A stretch of DNA of 64,000 nt from Streptomyces narbonensis (GCF_014649015.1 NZ_BMSF01000009.1:1-64000), one strand, 5' to 3'. Shown: positions 1-8,998, numbered from the stretch's first letter. Made by a program: numbers and translations. Notes: generated from the sequence alone by a model not told the origin.

Positions 1-43
1 CGGGTGGAAGCCCACGTACTGGACGTACGTGGGCTTTCGCCCG
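1..43. terminator. Strong hairpin terminator of a gene left of the window
   Basis: Perfect 12-bp arms AAGCCCACGTAC / GTACGTGGGCTT surround a 5-nt loop. The flanks (CGGGTGG / TCGCCCG) extend the pairing imperfectly. It lies at the very left edge, so the transcript it ends is outside the window. Bases 44-176 hold no gene I can support. Confidence 0.75.
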
Positions 44-176
44 GTGCGGCGAGAGTGCGTGCCTGGGGGCGCCTCCCAGCGGTAGCTGGGGGAGCGCCGC
101 GGGGCAGACGGGAATGTGACGACACCCCCTAGGCGCGCAGGAAGTGGAGCGGCGGTTCCGGGTTTGCCGGCCTTGT

Positions 177-1517
177 TCAGGCGCCCGGGGCCGCCGTCAC
201 CATGCCGGCCGCGATGGCCGCGCCGAGCGCGGCGTAGTCGTCGGCGTTCTGGCCGGCATAGGCGAGCGAGAAGTCGGCTACGGAGCGGTCGAAGACGTCC
301 GAGGCGCCCAGGTAGCCGGCGATGGCGATCCGGTCGCCGGAGCGGGCGTGGGCGCGGGCCAGGGCCCTGCCGCAGAGCCGCGCGTAGGTCCGGAGCATGG
401 ACGGGGTCATGGTCTCCACCTCGGCCGAGCCCTTCATGTCGCGCAACTGGCGCCAGTAGAAGTGGCGTTGCTCGGGTCCGGTCATCCAGCCGAGGAAGAT
501 GTCGCTGGCGGCCTGGGTGAGGCGCTGCCCGCAGACCACCCGGCGGCCCTGGTGTTCGTATTCCGTCGCCGGCAGATAGGGCTCCAGGGCCGAGCGGCCG
601 GCCTCCTTGATCTGCAGGATGAGCGGGTCGCCGTCGTCGCGGCCTTCGAGGAGGAGGACGAAGCAGCGGGTGCCGACGCTGCCGACCCCGACGACCTTCC
701 GGGCCGCGTCGACGAAGCGGTAGCGGTCGAGCAGGATGCGCCGCTCCTCGGAGAGCGAGCTGCGGTAGTCGCTGAAGATCTTGCCGAGGGTGACACGGTC
801 GACGTCCGTCGTCCGCTCCAGGAGCGGCGGGTCCTCGACGATGCGCCGCACGCCGGCCGCGTCCGTCTCGGTGAGCTTGTTGAAGGCCTGGAGGCTGGTG
901 CGGCGGCGGGCCTTGGCGATCCGGCCGGCGACGCGGGCGCGGTCGCCACGACCGACCAGGGGAAGCAGGTCGTCGGCGGCTATCCGCTCGTACCAGACGT
1001 CGAGTTCGCCGAGCTCCGCGAGGCGGCGCATGGTCGTGCGGTACGACTCCGTGGCCACGAGCGCGGCCCGGTGGGCCTTGGCCTTCGCGCTGCCGTTCTG
1101 GAGGGCGGCGACGGTGACGCTCGCGGCGAGCCGCTTGACATCCCACTCGAAGGGGCCGGGGAGGGTCTCGTCGAAGTCGTTCACGTCGAAGAGAAGCGTC
1201 CGTTCGGGGGAGGCATACACCCCGAAGTTCAGCAGGTGGGCGTCGCCGCAGAGCTGGACGGTGAGTCCGGTGTGGCGCTGGGCGCCGAGGTCGGCCGCCA
1301 TGACTCCGGCGGCGCCTCGGAAGAAGGCGAAGGGCGAGACCGCCATCCGGCCGTAGCGGAGGGGCACGAGGCCGGGCAGACGGTCCTGGGACTCGCGCTC
1401 CAGGACGGCCAGCGCGTCGGGACGCTGTGAGGAGGGGATCCAGCGGCCGTGCGAGGAGCGGGGGACGCGCTTACGGGCCTCCCGGCCCCTCGCCGCGCGC
1501 TCCGACGGTGTCGTCAT
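177..1517 (-). CDS. DUF2252 family protein
   Basis: A 446-residue protein of the DUF2252 family, which is widespread in actinobacteria, has an atypical kinase-like fold and has no established reaction. Family hallmarks seen are the region around residues 55-120 with YGRMAVSPFAFFRGAA, the CGDAHLLNFG segment (like the HGDxHxxN loop of phosphotransferases) and FDVNDFDET. An HFYWRQLRDMKGSAE stretch lies near residue 350. No signal peptide or membrane segment is visible, so it is probably cytoplasmic. The ATG start is preceded by a modest purine-rich AGGCCGG. It is divergent from the GntR gene with 183 bp between them, so the two may share a control region. The family call is firm; function is unknown. 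Confidence 0.85.
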   Translation of the reverse strand: MTTPSERAARGREARKRVPRSSHGRWIPSSQRPDALAVLERESQDRLPGLVPLRYGRMAVSPFAFFRGAAGVMAADLGAQRHTGLTVQLCGDAHLLNFGVYASPERTLLFDVNDFDETLPGPFEWDVKRLAASVTVAALQNGSAKAKAHRAALVATESYRTTMRRLAELGELDVWYERIAADDLLPLVGRGDRARVAGRIAKARRRTSLQAFNKLTETDAAGVRRIVEDPPLLERTTDVDRVTLGKIFSDYRSSLSEERRILLDRYRFVDAARKVVGVGSVGTRCFVLLLEGRDDGDPLILQIKEAGRSALEPYLPATEYEHQGRRVVCGQRLTQAASDIFLGWMTGPEQRHFYWRQLRDMKGSAEVETMTPSMLRTYARLCGRALARAHARSGDRIAIAGYLGASDVFDRSVADFSLAYAGQNADDYAALGAAIAAGMVTAAPGA

Positions 1518-1625
1518 CCGGCCTCACCCGCCTCTTCCGCCGCCGCGGCACTGTGCCCGCCGCCTGGTCCCCATTACACGGTGCGACGCTCGTTTCGGCC
1601 ACTCTGCCGGGCCGCTCTAGCGGAA

Positions 1626-1637
1626 TGGTTTAGACCA
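1626..1637. promoter_or_regulatory. Candidate GntR/HutC-type operator (dre-like)
   Basis: TGGTTTAGACCA differs at one position from TGGTCTAGACCA, the core of sites bound by DasR and related GntR/HutC regulators. It lies 64 bp before the start of the GntR gene in the divergent DUF2252/GntR gap. Autoregulation by the adjacent GntR protein, or control by another HutC-type protein, is inferred. Confidence 0.5.
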
Positions 1638-1700
1638 ATGATAGGAATTGATCACCGATACGGCCCATGCGGTCACGCTGTGCTTAGAGAGGGTTTGATC

Positions 1701-2510
1701 ATGGCCGAGCCCGATGCCGAGGCGACGGAAGTGCCGCTCTACCTCCGGGTCGCCGCCGTCCTGCGCGAGGACCTCGCCCACCGGCGCATCTCTCCCGGGA
1801 GCCGGCTCCCTTCGGAACGTTCCCTGTCCCAGCGCTACCACGTCAACCGGCAGACGGTACGCAGCGCGCTCCAGCTCCTGCGGGACGAGCGACTCGTGGT
1901 GACCGACCGGCGCGGGACGTTCGCCGCGGCGGCCGGCGCCGCCGAGCCCGTACCGCCGCCGCTCGCAGCCCGCCGGCCGACCTTCCCAGGCGGCCCGCGC
2001 GTGAGCGAGGCCCTGGTGCGGGCCTCGCTCACCTGGGAGCCGCCGCCGACGCCGCTCACCTCCCGGCTGCTGCTCGCCCCCGGCGAGCCGACGCTCGTCC
2101 ACCGCCACCTCGTGTTCGGACCCCACGGGGCGGCGCTCCAGCGGGCCGTGTCGTGGTTCTCCCGGCCGGCGATCTCCGAGATTCCCCAGCTCGCCCGCTA
2201 CCGGCGGATCAAGGACAGCCACCACCAGCCCGACCTGCGGCTGCTCTACCACTGGATGCACCAGGCGGGCCTGCGGGTCACCCACCGGGAGTCGATCGGC
2301 GTGCCGCCCGTCCCGTCACTCCCCGTGAGTACGAGTGGGGGTGTGAGCGCGAGTGGGAGTGCGAGTGCGGTGCCCGGCGACGGTGGCGGCGGCGCGGCCC
2401 GGCTGGTCGTCCACCGGGTGGTGAGCGACCAGCACGGGCACGCGCTGGAGATCACGGACATCGACTTCTCGGCGCGGTCGGCGGCCTGGACGTACGAGTT
2501 CAGCGCCTGA
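1701..2510 (+). CDS. GntR family (HutC/UTRA) transcriptional regulator
   Basis: 269 residues. The N-terminal winged helix-turn-helix is typical of GntR proteins: PLYLRVAAVLREDL, then GSRLPSERSLSQRYHVNRQT and a wing ending RRGTF. The rest resembles the UTRA ligand-binding domain of the HutC subfamily. It includes a low-complexity insertion rich in Ser/Gly/Ala near residue 215 (STSGGVSASGSASAV) that UTRA domains usually lack and that probably loops out. I chose the ATG at 1701 because AGAGAGGG sits 8-9 bp upstream; the open frame extends further left without a start signal. The ligand is unknown. The dre-like palindrome 64 bp upstream suggests autoregulation. Convergent with the rhamnogalacturonan lyase gene. 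Confidence 0.85.
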   Translation: MAEPDAEATEVPLYLRVAAVLREDLAHRRISPGSRLPSERSLSQRYHVNRQTVRSALQLLRDERLVVTDRRGTFAAAAGAAEPVPPPLAARRPTFPGGPRVSEALVRASLTWEPPPTPLTSRLLLAPGEPTLVHRHLVFGPHGAALQRAVSWFSRPAISEIPQLARYRRIKDSHHQPDLRLLYHWMHQAGLRVTHRESIGVPPVPSLPVSTSGGVSASGSASAVPGDGGGGAARLVVHRVVSDQHGHALEITDIDFSARSAAWTYEFSA

Positions 2511-2581
2511 GGGGAGAGCGTTCCCGCCGGCGGACCCGGCAGGTGATCCCCGCAGCGGTCCCCCGCCGGTGTCCCGCCCCG

Positions 2582-4462
2582 CTACGGCGTCGTGACCAGG
2601 GGCCTCGGCGGGGTCCGCATGCCGTTGCCGATGTGGAAACTCGGGTGCGGGGGCTGGTTGTAGGCGGTGTTCTGCCAGGCCAGCCCCGTGCGGTACATCG
2701 TGTCGTGCAGCAGGGTCGTGATCCGCGTCCCCGTCTCGTACGGCGTCGAGTAGATCCGCAGCGCGGTGTTGTCGCTCGTGCGCCACACGACCTCCTCGCG
2801 CCAGTCGCCGAGGATGTCCCCCGAGAGCGCGGGCGTCGCCTTGGTCGTGTTGTTCGACGCGACCGACGCGCCGGTGAGGAGGCGGGTCTCGCCTGCGGTC
2901 CCGTACTTGTCGATCCGGGTGCCGTCGAGGAGTTCCCTGGTGGTGTCGCCGTCCCACCAGTTCAGGAAGTTGGTGGAAGAGGGCTCTCGGCCCTTGGCGG
3001 CCCCGGCCTCGTCCCGTAGCGAAGTGTCGGACGAGGACCACACCTCCGCCCCGTCGTTCCCGGCCCAGATGTCGCCCGCGACCCCGCGGCCGTTGTCGCA
3101 GCAGGCCGCGAGCTGCCAGCGGGCGGTGCCGTTCGCCGGGTCGATGTACAGCTGGGAGGGCTGTGAGGAGGACTCCGAGACCTTGAAGTACTCCAACCCC
3201 GCCTTCCCCGGGTCGAGGTCGCCGAGGTGCTGGGCGTCGCCGTGGCCCGTCCTGGTGGTCCACAGGCCGTTGCCGTTGTCGTCCACGGCCATCGCGCCGT
3301 AGACGATCTCGTCCCTGCCGTCGGCGTCCACGTCGCCGATGGACAGACTGTGCGAGCCCTGGCCGTCGTAGCCCTTCCCCGCGTTCGTGGAGCTCGACGA
3401 GTCGAAGGTCCAGCGGCGCGTGAAGGCGCCGTCGCGCCAGTCCCAGGCGGCGATGACGCTCCGCGTGTAGTAGCCGCGCGCCATGACCAGCGAGGGCCTG
3501 GCGCCGTCGAGGTACGCGGTGGCCGCGAGGAAGCGGTCGACCCGGTTGCCGTAGCTGTCGCCCCAGGAGGAGACGGTGCCGCGCGCGGGCACGTAGGCGG
3601 TGGTGCCCATGGCGGCGCCGGTGCGCCCGTCGAACATCGTCAGGTACTCGGCTCCCGCCAGGACGTACCCGCTGCTGTTGCGGTGGTCGGCGGAGGCACT
3701 GCCGATCACCGTGCCGCGTCCGTCGACGGTGCCGTCGGCGGTCTTCATGGCCACCTCGGCCCTGCCGTCGCCGTCGTAGTCGTAGACCTGGAACTGCGTG
3801 TAGTGCGCGCCCGAGCGGATGTTGCGGCCGAGGTCGATCCGCCACAGACGGGTGCCGTCGAGCGTGACACCGTCCACGACGGTGTTGCCGGTGTAGCCGG
3901 ACTGAGAGTTGTCCTTGGCGTTCGTGGGCTGCCACTTGAGGACGAAGTCCAGGTCGCCGTCGCCGTCGAGGTCGCCCACGGAGGCGTCGTTGGCCTCGTA
4001 GGTGTACGCCACGCCGTCGGGTGTCGTGCCGCCGGCCGGTGGGGTGATCGGCACGTCCTTGTAGCCGGTGCGGAGCTGCACGGCGTGGACGGAGTCCGCC
4101 TGTTCGACGCCGCCGATCACCGCGCGGACCGTGTAGTCGGCGTGGCTCGGCGCGCCGGCGTGGAAGTAGTTGGTGGACGCGGTGACGGGCGTGGCGTTGA
4201 CCTTCGTACCAGCCCGGTAGACGTTGAAGGCGACGGAGTCGGGGTCGGTGGCCAGCCAGCGCCAGCTGACGAGGTTCCCGGTGCCGGTGTGGACGCTCAC
4301 CACGCCCCGGTCGAGCCGCTCGACCTGCCGCGCGGTGGCGGCGGACGCGGTCCCTGTGGTCGCGGTGAGCGCGGCGCAGGTCAGCACGCCGGCCGCGAGC
4401 GCGGCGGTCAGGCGGCGGGCGACGACGGGAAGTCGGGAGTACGGCACTTGCGGGTACTGCAC
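2582..4462 (-). CDS. Secreted rhamnogalacturonan lyase (PL11-like)
   Basis: 626 residues from a GTG start with AGGAGG 7 bp upstream. The N-terminus is a signal peptide (Arg-Arg, hydrophobic LTAALAAGVLTCAAL, cleavage near ASAATA). The mature part begins RQVERLDRGVVSVHTG and carries FG-GAP-like calcium loops DLDGDGDLDF, DYDGDGRAE and DVDADGRDE, as in polysaccharide lyase family 11 enzymes. These cut the rhamnose-galacturonate backbone of pectin (rhamnogalacturonan I) by beta-elimination outside the cell. Length matches the family (about 600). It sits 77 bp downstream of the phytase gene on the same strand, so co-transcription is possible. The same frame stays open far upstream through the phytase region, but that extension encodes no recognisable protein and the ribosome-binding site fixes the start. 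Confidence 0.9.
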   Translation of the reverse strand: MQYPQVPYSRLPVVARRLTAALAAGVLTCAALTATTGTASAATARQVERLDRGVVSVHTGTGNLVSWRWLATDPDSVAFNVYRAGTKVNATPVTASTNYFHAGAPSHADYTVRAVIGGVEQADSVHAVQLRTGYKDVPITPPAGGTTPDGVAYTYEANDASVGDLDGDGDLDFVLKWQPTNAKDNSQSGYTGNTVVDGVTLDGTRLWRIDLGRNIRSGAHYTQFQVYDYDGDGRAEVAMKTADGTVDGRGTVIGSASADHRNSSGYVLAGAEYLTMFDGRTGAAMGTTAYVPARGTVSSWGDSYGNRVDRFLAATAYLDGARPSLVMARGYYTRSVIAAWDWRDGAFTRRWTFDSSSSTNAGKGYDGQGSHSLSIGDVDADGRDEIVYGAMAVDDNGNGLWTTRTGHGDAQHLGDLDPGKAGLEYFKVSESSSQPSQLYIDPANGTARWQLAACCDNGRGVAGDIWAGNDGAEVWSSSDTSLRDEAGAAKGREPSSTNFLNWWDGDTTRELLDGTRIDKYGTAGETRLLTGASVASNNTTKATPALSGDILGDWREEVVWRTSDNTALRIYSTPYETGTRITTLLHDTMYRTGLAWQNTAYNQPPHPSFHIGNGMRTPPRPLVTTP

Positions 4463-4539
4463 GAGTCCTCCTGGGGGCAGAGAGCCGTTGTGTACCCCCC
4501 AGTCGTCGCGGCCGCGGGATCGGTTGCCCGTCCCCTCCG

Positions 4540-5874
4540 TCAGTCGGTGTCGCGCGGGTCGAAGGACTCCGTGTCGACGCGCAGGGGCCGCGGGAAGGCG
4601 CGGGCGACCGACTCCCAGGGCGTGAACTTGAAGTTCGTGCTCTCGCGGTCGCCGTCGGCGGGCGCGGCCGCGCCGTCGTGGGTGACGAGAAGGCCCCGGG
4701 GGAAGCTGCGGCCGAGCGGGACGTTGACCACGGTGCTGCCGTCGGAGTGCTGCACCCCGTCGGTGGCGGATCCGTCGCCGATCGCGAACGAGCCGAGGTA
4801 GGCGTTGCCGCGCTTCCGGTCGTAGGCGGCGAAGGTGTCGTCGCCCTGGCTGGACGCGAGGACGTAACCCGCGCCGTCGCCCGCGTGGTAGACGGTGACG
4901 CCCTCGGCGTCGGCGCTCAGGTGCTCGCCGCCGAAGCCGGGGTCGCGGGCGGTGTCGAGGACGCACTCCTCCTCGGCGCTGTCGTACGTCCACGGAATGC
5001 CGTACTCGCGGACCCGGTCGAGGAGTACGGGCTTCGCGAACCCGGCGTCGTCGACCGCCATGCGCCACAGGCCGACGGCCTCCTGGGCCGCGTAGAGGAC
5101 GTGCTCCTCCTGGTCGACGGCCATGCCCTCGACCTGCGGGCGCTCGCCGGGGTCGGCGCACGGCCGCCAGGAGGTGCCGTCGGGGAGGGTGAAGGAGGCG
5201 GGCAGGTCGAGGGTGTCCTCGGTGCGGTAGCCGACCCGGCCGCCCCGGTCCTCCAGTTCGAGCAGGCGCAGGCTCGTCTCCTCGCGCCGCGAGACCACGA
5301 CGTACGCCTCGTCGTCGTCGCGGTAGGCGGCGAGGCCGTAGGCGGTGCGCTGCTCGTCCACCTCGGACTCGTCGGCCGCGAAGACCGGTGCCACGTCGGC
5401 GGCGGTCACGTCGCGCAGGGGCGGGAGGCCCTTGGCGACGGCGACGGGGTCGATGGCGTAGGCCCGGACGCGGTCCCGGCCCCGGTCGCTCACGAGGGCC
5501 AGGTCCGTCTTCCGGCCGGCCAGGTCGAAGCCGTAGACGATGTCGACGTTGTTGAAGCGGCCGGGTGCGGCGTCCTCGCCGGGGGCCTGCGGCGCGGCGA
5601 TGTGCTGGAGCCGGCGTCCGTCGAGGCCGTAGACGTCGAGCCCGGCCTCCTTGAGGGTGCCGATCACGATGCTGCGGCCGGGGCGGGTCGGGTCGACCCA
5701 GACGGCGGGGTCGTCGGCGTTCGCGTTGCCGCCCGCCTCGTCGTCGTGGACGGCGGGCGTCTCGACGCGCGCCGTGACGGCGGCGGGGAGCGGGACGGGC
5801 TGGGTGGTCGCGGAGGCGGCGGTGACCACCGCGAGGGCGGTGGCGGCGAGAGCGGTCAGAGCGGAAGCGCTCAC
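4540..5874 (-). CDS. Secreted beta-propeller phytase (3-phytase)
   Basis: 444 residues, GTG start with GAGGAGT 5 bp upstream. A signal peptide (SALTALAATALAVVTAASA) is followed by a beta-propeller with family motifs: DDPAVWVDPTRPGRSIVIGTLK, FNNVDIVYGF, EGMAVD and DAEGVTVYHA. The acidic residues DDPA and EGM/DAEG correspond to the calcium and phosphate sites of beta-propeller phytases, which release phosphate from phytate outside the cell. The C-terminal FTPWESVARAF is also typical. PHO-box-like direct repeats about 85-105 bp upstream fit control by phosphate starvation. With the pectin lyase next door, the pair suggests growth on plant material. Confidence 0.9.
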   Translation of the reverse strand: MSASALTALAATALAVVTAASATTQPVPLPAAVTARVETPAVHDDEAGGNANADDPAVWVDPTRPGRSIVIGTLKEAGLDVYGLDGRRLQHIAAPQAPGEDAAPGRFNNVDIVYGFDLAGRKTDLALVSDRGRDRVRAYAIDPVAVAKGLPPLRDVTAADVAPVFAADESEVDEQRTAYGLAAYRDDDEAYVVVSRREETSLRLLELEDRGGRVGYRTEDTLDLPASFTLPDGTSWRPCADPGERPQVEGMAVDQEEHVLYAAQEAVGLWRMAVDDAGFAKPVLLDRVREYGIPWTYDSAEEECVLDTARDPGFGGEHLSADAEGVTVYHAGDGAGYVLASSQGDDTFAAYDRKRGNAYLGSFAIGDGSATDGVQHSDGSTVVNVPLGRSFPRGLLVTHDGAAAPADGDRESTNFKFTPWESVARAFPRPLRVDTESFDPRDTD

Positions 5875-5958
5875 GGTACTCCTCGGTAGGGTGGACGGAC
5901 GGGCGAGACGCTACGGACGGAGGGTGGAGCTCCGGGGACACCGGCGTGAACGCCGGAT

Positions 5959-5980
5959 GCACCGTGAACACCCGCCGAAC
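5959..5980 (-). promoter_or_regulatory. PHO-box-like direct repeats upstream of phytase
   Basis: On the minus strand two adjacent 11-bp units read GTTCGGCGGGT and GTTCACGGTGC. This matches the Streptomyces PhoP layout of GTTCACC-type 7-mers at 11-bp spacing, the second unit closely and the first more loosely. A perfect inverted repeat CCGGCG-TGAA-CGCCGG (5941-5956) lies just downstream. PhoP binding is inferred from position and sequence. Confidence 0.5.
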
Positions 5981-6039
5981 GTCCGGGAGTTCATGGCCGT
6001 GTGGGAAGGGGCGTCGGACGCCCTCTAGAGTCGACGACC

Positions 6040-7152
6040 GTGGAACACACCGACGAAGATCTCGGGCGCCTCGTCTGGGGCGAGGCCGAACAGCGCGCCG
6101 CGCGAGGCGACACCTCGTACGTCCGCGAACTCGGGGAGGAGCTGGCCGACCGGCATGCGGCGGCTGCCGAACGGGTCCGGGAGTACGACCGGCATCTCGC
6201 CCATGTCGTGCGCGTCCTCGCCCTCTCCCCCGGCCGCGACGGGCTCGCCCAGCTGCTCCGGCTCCTCGACGCCAAGACCCCGTCCGGATCCGGCGGCAAC
6301 CTGCGCGCGATCGCCTCGCTCCTCGCGGAGCATCATCGCGTCGCCGACCTGGCAGACGCCGTCTTCGACCGCGTCGAGCGGGACCGGCTGGACGAACTGC
6401 GTGCCTGTCTCTTCCACGAGTTGGTGCTCCGCGGCGTGGACATCGACGACTTCCCGGGGCTGCGCTCCTGGCCGCTCGTCCGACCCGGCTGGCATCCTCT
6501 GGCCTGGCTTCCCCCGTACCGCAGCGACCTCGAGGCCGAGGCCGACTTCCCCAGCCGCTCGATGCGCGGCGCCACGTGGGAAATACCGACCGGGCTGCCG
6601 ACCGAGGGCCGGGTGGACCCGCCCGCACCGCGCACCACCGAGAAGTCCGCGCTGCGGGACATCGCCACCGTCGATGTGCACGAGACGGTGGTGAGCGCTG
6701 TGAACGCAGGCGACTGGGGGAACTGCGCCGCATGGGTCTTCCGGCTCGACGAACCCATCGCGCCTGACGAGGTGCCCGCCCTGCTGCCCACCCTGCCCAT
6801 GCCCTGTGTCGAAGGGCTGGGCCCGGAGGGCCGCTTCGAGATCGCGGTCCGCCCGGCGGACGACATCTGGCGCCTGCTGTTCGCCACCGCATCGATGGGC
6901 GGCATGTACGGCTCCGGTGTGCAGGGCGCGTACGGACGGCTGTGGGCCTGGCGTTCGCTCGCGGGACTCAGCGGTGCTCCGGCAGGCGCGAGCGCCGAGG
7001 CGGTGGAGCGGCACGCCCTGCAGAGCGCCTGGTTCCACTTCGAGGCGGACACGGACTGGTTCCACAACGAGGTCGGCAACGACTACGGCATAGCCGCCCT
7101 CTCGCCGGACCGCCGCCGGATCGCCGTCCTGGCGGCGACGGACACCGACTAG
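6040..7152 (+). CDS. Conserved hypothetical protein (DUF6183-like)
   Basis: 370 residues from a GTG. I see no signal peptide, membrane segment or catalytic motif. The N-terminal 130 residues are alpha-helical (EDLGRLVWGEAEQRAARG, LAQLLRLLDAK). The C-terminal half has conserved-looking Trp/Gly patches such as GDWGNCAAWVFRLDEP, SMGGMYGSGVQGAYGRLWAW and FHFEADTDWFHNEVGNDYG. It resembles Streptomyces proteins annotated DUF6183, a recollection I cannot verify here. The start is taken at 6040 because TAGAGT, a plausible -10 hexamer, ends about 8 bp before it and there is no ribosome-binding site, suggesting a leaderless transcript; the frame also allows a GTG at 6001. Divergent from phytase. Confidence 0.6.
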   Translation: MEHTDEDLGRLVWGEAEQRAARGDTSYVRELGEELADRHAAAAERVREYDRHLAHVVRVLALSPGRDGLAQLLRLLDAKTPSGSGGNLRAIASLLAEHHRVADLADAVFDRVERDRLDELRACLFHELVLRGVDIDDFPGLRSWPLVRPGWHPLAWLPPYRSDLEAEADFPSRSMRGATWEIPTGLPTEGRVDPPAPRTTEKSALRDIATVDVHETVVSAVNAGDWGNCAAWVFRLDEPIAPDEVPALLPTLPMPCVEGLGPEGRFEIAVRPADDIWRLLFATASMGGMYGSGVQGAYGRLWAWRSLAGLSGAPAGASAEAVERHALQSAWFHFEADTDWFHNEVGNDYGIAALSPDRRRIAVLAATDTD

Positions 7153-7172
7153 GACCTTTCGGCCTGAGGTCT

Positions 7173-7196
7173 CCCCAGGCCCTCAGGGGCCTGGGG
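7173..7196. terminator. Bidirectional hairpin terminator
   Basis: Perfect 10-bp arms CCCCAGGCCC / GGGCCTGGGG with loop TCAG lie between the convergent hypothetical gene (stop at 7152) and permease gene (stop at 7256). Confidence 0.75.
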
Positions 7197-7255
7197 AAAG
7201 CCGCGAGCGTGCGCGCCGGGCGTCGCGCGCCGGGCGGGACCTTCTGCAACACCCT

Positions 7256-8788
7256 TTAGACGATTCCCTCGGCGATGTCCGCTTCCTCGCGGGCCGTTCC
7301 GTACGTCTTCGGGGTGCCGTACGAGCGGCGGGCGACGTACCACCAGACGCTGGCGAGGACGAGGACGACGGCGAGCGCGATCACGGCGTAGTTCATGGTG
7401 TCGACCGTCACCGGCGACTTCTGCGGCAGGCAGTAGAGGACGGTCACCAGGGCCACCCACACGACGGCGGTCCAGCCGATCGGCTTGCTCCAGCGGCCCA
7501 GGCTCCACGGCCCGGGGGTGAAGCGGTTCCCGGCGCGCAGGCGGAGGTAGATCGGGATGGCGTAGGCGGGGGTGATGCCGATGACGTTGATCGCGGTGAC
7601 CGCGCCGTAGGCGGTGGCGGAGTACAGCGCGGGCGCGGCGAGCAGCGCCGCCACGGCTACGGCCAGCCAGACGGCCGGGACGGGGGTCTGTGTGCGGGTG
7701 CTGACCTTCCGCCAGATCGCGGAGCCGGGAAGGGCGTTGTCGCGGCTGAAGGCGAAGACCATGCGGCTCGCGGCGGCGACCTCGGCGTTGCCGCAGAAGA
7801 GCTGGGCGACGATCACCACGAGCAGGAGGGCAGTGGCTCCGCCCGAGCCGAGTGCGTCGAGGAGGATCTGGGCGGGCGGGACGCCGGTCGCGGAGTTCTG
7901 CGCGGCCGCGTAGTCCTGGATGGCGAAGCTCAGTCCGGCCAGGAGGGCGAAGCCGGCGATCCAGGAGACCCAGATGGCCCGCACGATGCCCTTGGCGGCG
8001 GCGACGGAGGCGTTGGAGGTCTCTTCGGAGAGATGGGCCGATGCGTCGTAGCCGGAGAAGGTGTACTGGGCGAGGAGCAGGCCGATCGCCGCGACGTAGA
8101 AGGGGTTGGCCCAGCCGGTGTCGTTCACGAACTCGGTGAAGACGAACTCGGCGGACTGGTGGCGGTCGGGGATGAAGGCGAGCGCGCCGACGATGAGCGC
8201 GACGCCCGCGAGGTGCCACCAGACGCTGATCGAGTTGAGGACACTGACGAGGCGGACGCCGAAGAGGTTCAGGACGGCGTGCAGGAGCAGGATCGCCAGG
8301 AAGATGAGGAAGGTGGAGCCCGCGGTGGGCACGAAGCCCCACTGGAGGTTAAGGAAGGCCCCGGTGAAGAGGGCGGCCCCGTAGTCGATGCCGGCGATGG
8401 CCCCGACCAGGCCGAGGAGGTTCAGCCAGCCGGTGTACCAGCCCCAGCGCCGCCCGCCGAGCCGGTCCGCCATGTAGTAGAGCGCGCCGGAGGTGGGGTA
8501 GGCGCTGGTCACCTCGGCGAGGGCGAGGCCCACGCACAGGACGAAGAGGCCGACTCCGGCCCAGCCCCAGAGCATGACGGCGGGGCCGCCCGTGCCCATG
8601 CCGAAGCCGTACAGCGTCATGCAGCCGGAGAGGACCGAGATGACGGAGAAGCTGATCGCGAAGTTGCCGAAGCCACCCATCCGACGGGCCAGGACGGGCT
8701 GGTAGCCGAGCTCTCTGAGCCGCGCCTCCTCGTCCTGGACGGGGGGTGGCTTGCGTATCGCGTCGGTCGGGGCTGCGGTGCGGGACAT
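7256..8788 (-). CDS. APC-superfamily amino acid permease
   Basis: 510 residues, ATG preceded by GGAGGT. About twelve hydrophobic segments are visible, starting with FGNFAISFSVISVLSG and ending with VIALAVVLVLASVWWYVA. The opening LRELGYQPVLARRMGGFGNFAISFS and the SAYPTSGALYYM segment are characteristic of the amino acid/choline transporter branch of the APC superfamily (GABA, choline or amino-acid permeases), which import substrate with cations across the cytoplasmic membrane. The substrate cannot be told from sequence. A three-copy 27-bp repeat lies in its upstream region and an unknown gene on the same strand lies 210 bp further up. Convergent with the hypothetical gene to its left across a strong hairpin. 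Confidence 0.88.
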   Translation of the reverse strand: MSRTAAPTDAIRKPPPVQDEEARLRELGYQPVLARRMGGFGNFAISFSVISVLSGCMTLYGFGMGTGGPAVMLWGWAGVGLFVLCVGLALAEVTSAYPTSGALYYMADRLGGRRWGWYTGWLNLLGLVGAIAGIDYGAALFTGAFLNLQWGFVPTAGSTFLIFLAILLLHAVLNLFGVRLVSVLNSISVWWHLAGVALIVGALAFIPDRHQSAEFVFTEFVNDTGWANPFYVAAIGLLLAQYTFSGYDASAHLSEETSNASVAAAKGIVRAIWVSWIAGFALLAGLSFAIQDYAAAQNSATGVPPAQILLDALGSGGATALLLVVIVAQLFCGNAEVAAASRMVFAFSRDNALPGSAIWRKVSTRTQTPVPAVWLAVAVAALLAAPALYSATAYGAVTAINVIGITPAYAIPIYLRLRAGNRFTPGPWSLGRWSKPIGWTAVVWVALVTVLYCLPQKSPVTVDTMNYAVIALAVVLVLASVWWYVARRSYGTPKTYGTAREEADIAEGIV

Positions 8789-8806
8789 GGGGACCTCCGG
8801 GGACGG

Positions 8807-8887
8807 GGGGTGAGCGGGGACGGGCGGTGGAGAGGGGTGAGCGGGGACGGGCGGTGGAGAGGGGTGAGCGGGGAGGGCGGTGAACGG
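8807..8887. repeat. 27-bp tandem repeat, about 3 copies
   Basis: Unit begins GGGGTGAGCGGGGACGGGCG and is 27 bp long. Copies at 8807-8833 and 8834-8860 are identical; the third (8861-8887) is degenerate. It occupies the leader of the permease gene, starting 19 bp before its ATG. Further G-rich sequence without clear periodicity continues to about 8990. Confidence 0.85.
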
Positions 8888-8998
8888 GGGGCGAGAGGGG
8901 CGGGCAGTGGTCAGGGGCGGGCGGGGCGCGGTCGAGCGGGGCGAGGAGGATCGGGGCGCGATCGAGCAGGACGCGGGGGGCGGCGCCGTCAGTGCGCT

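Noticed and set aside
6026..6037. TCTAGAGTCGAC, identical to the XbaI-SalI part of a cloning polylinker
   Set aside because: Only 12 bp match, with natural flanks on both sides and intact gene context. TAGAGT works well as a -10 element, so this is a coincidence rather than vector contamination.
2582..6892. A 1436-residue minus-strand open frame spanning lyase, phytase and beyond
   Set aside because: Only the last ~626 residues are a protein family; the rest is low-complexity Arg/Pro sequence antisense or out of frame to the phytase and the gene at 6040.
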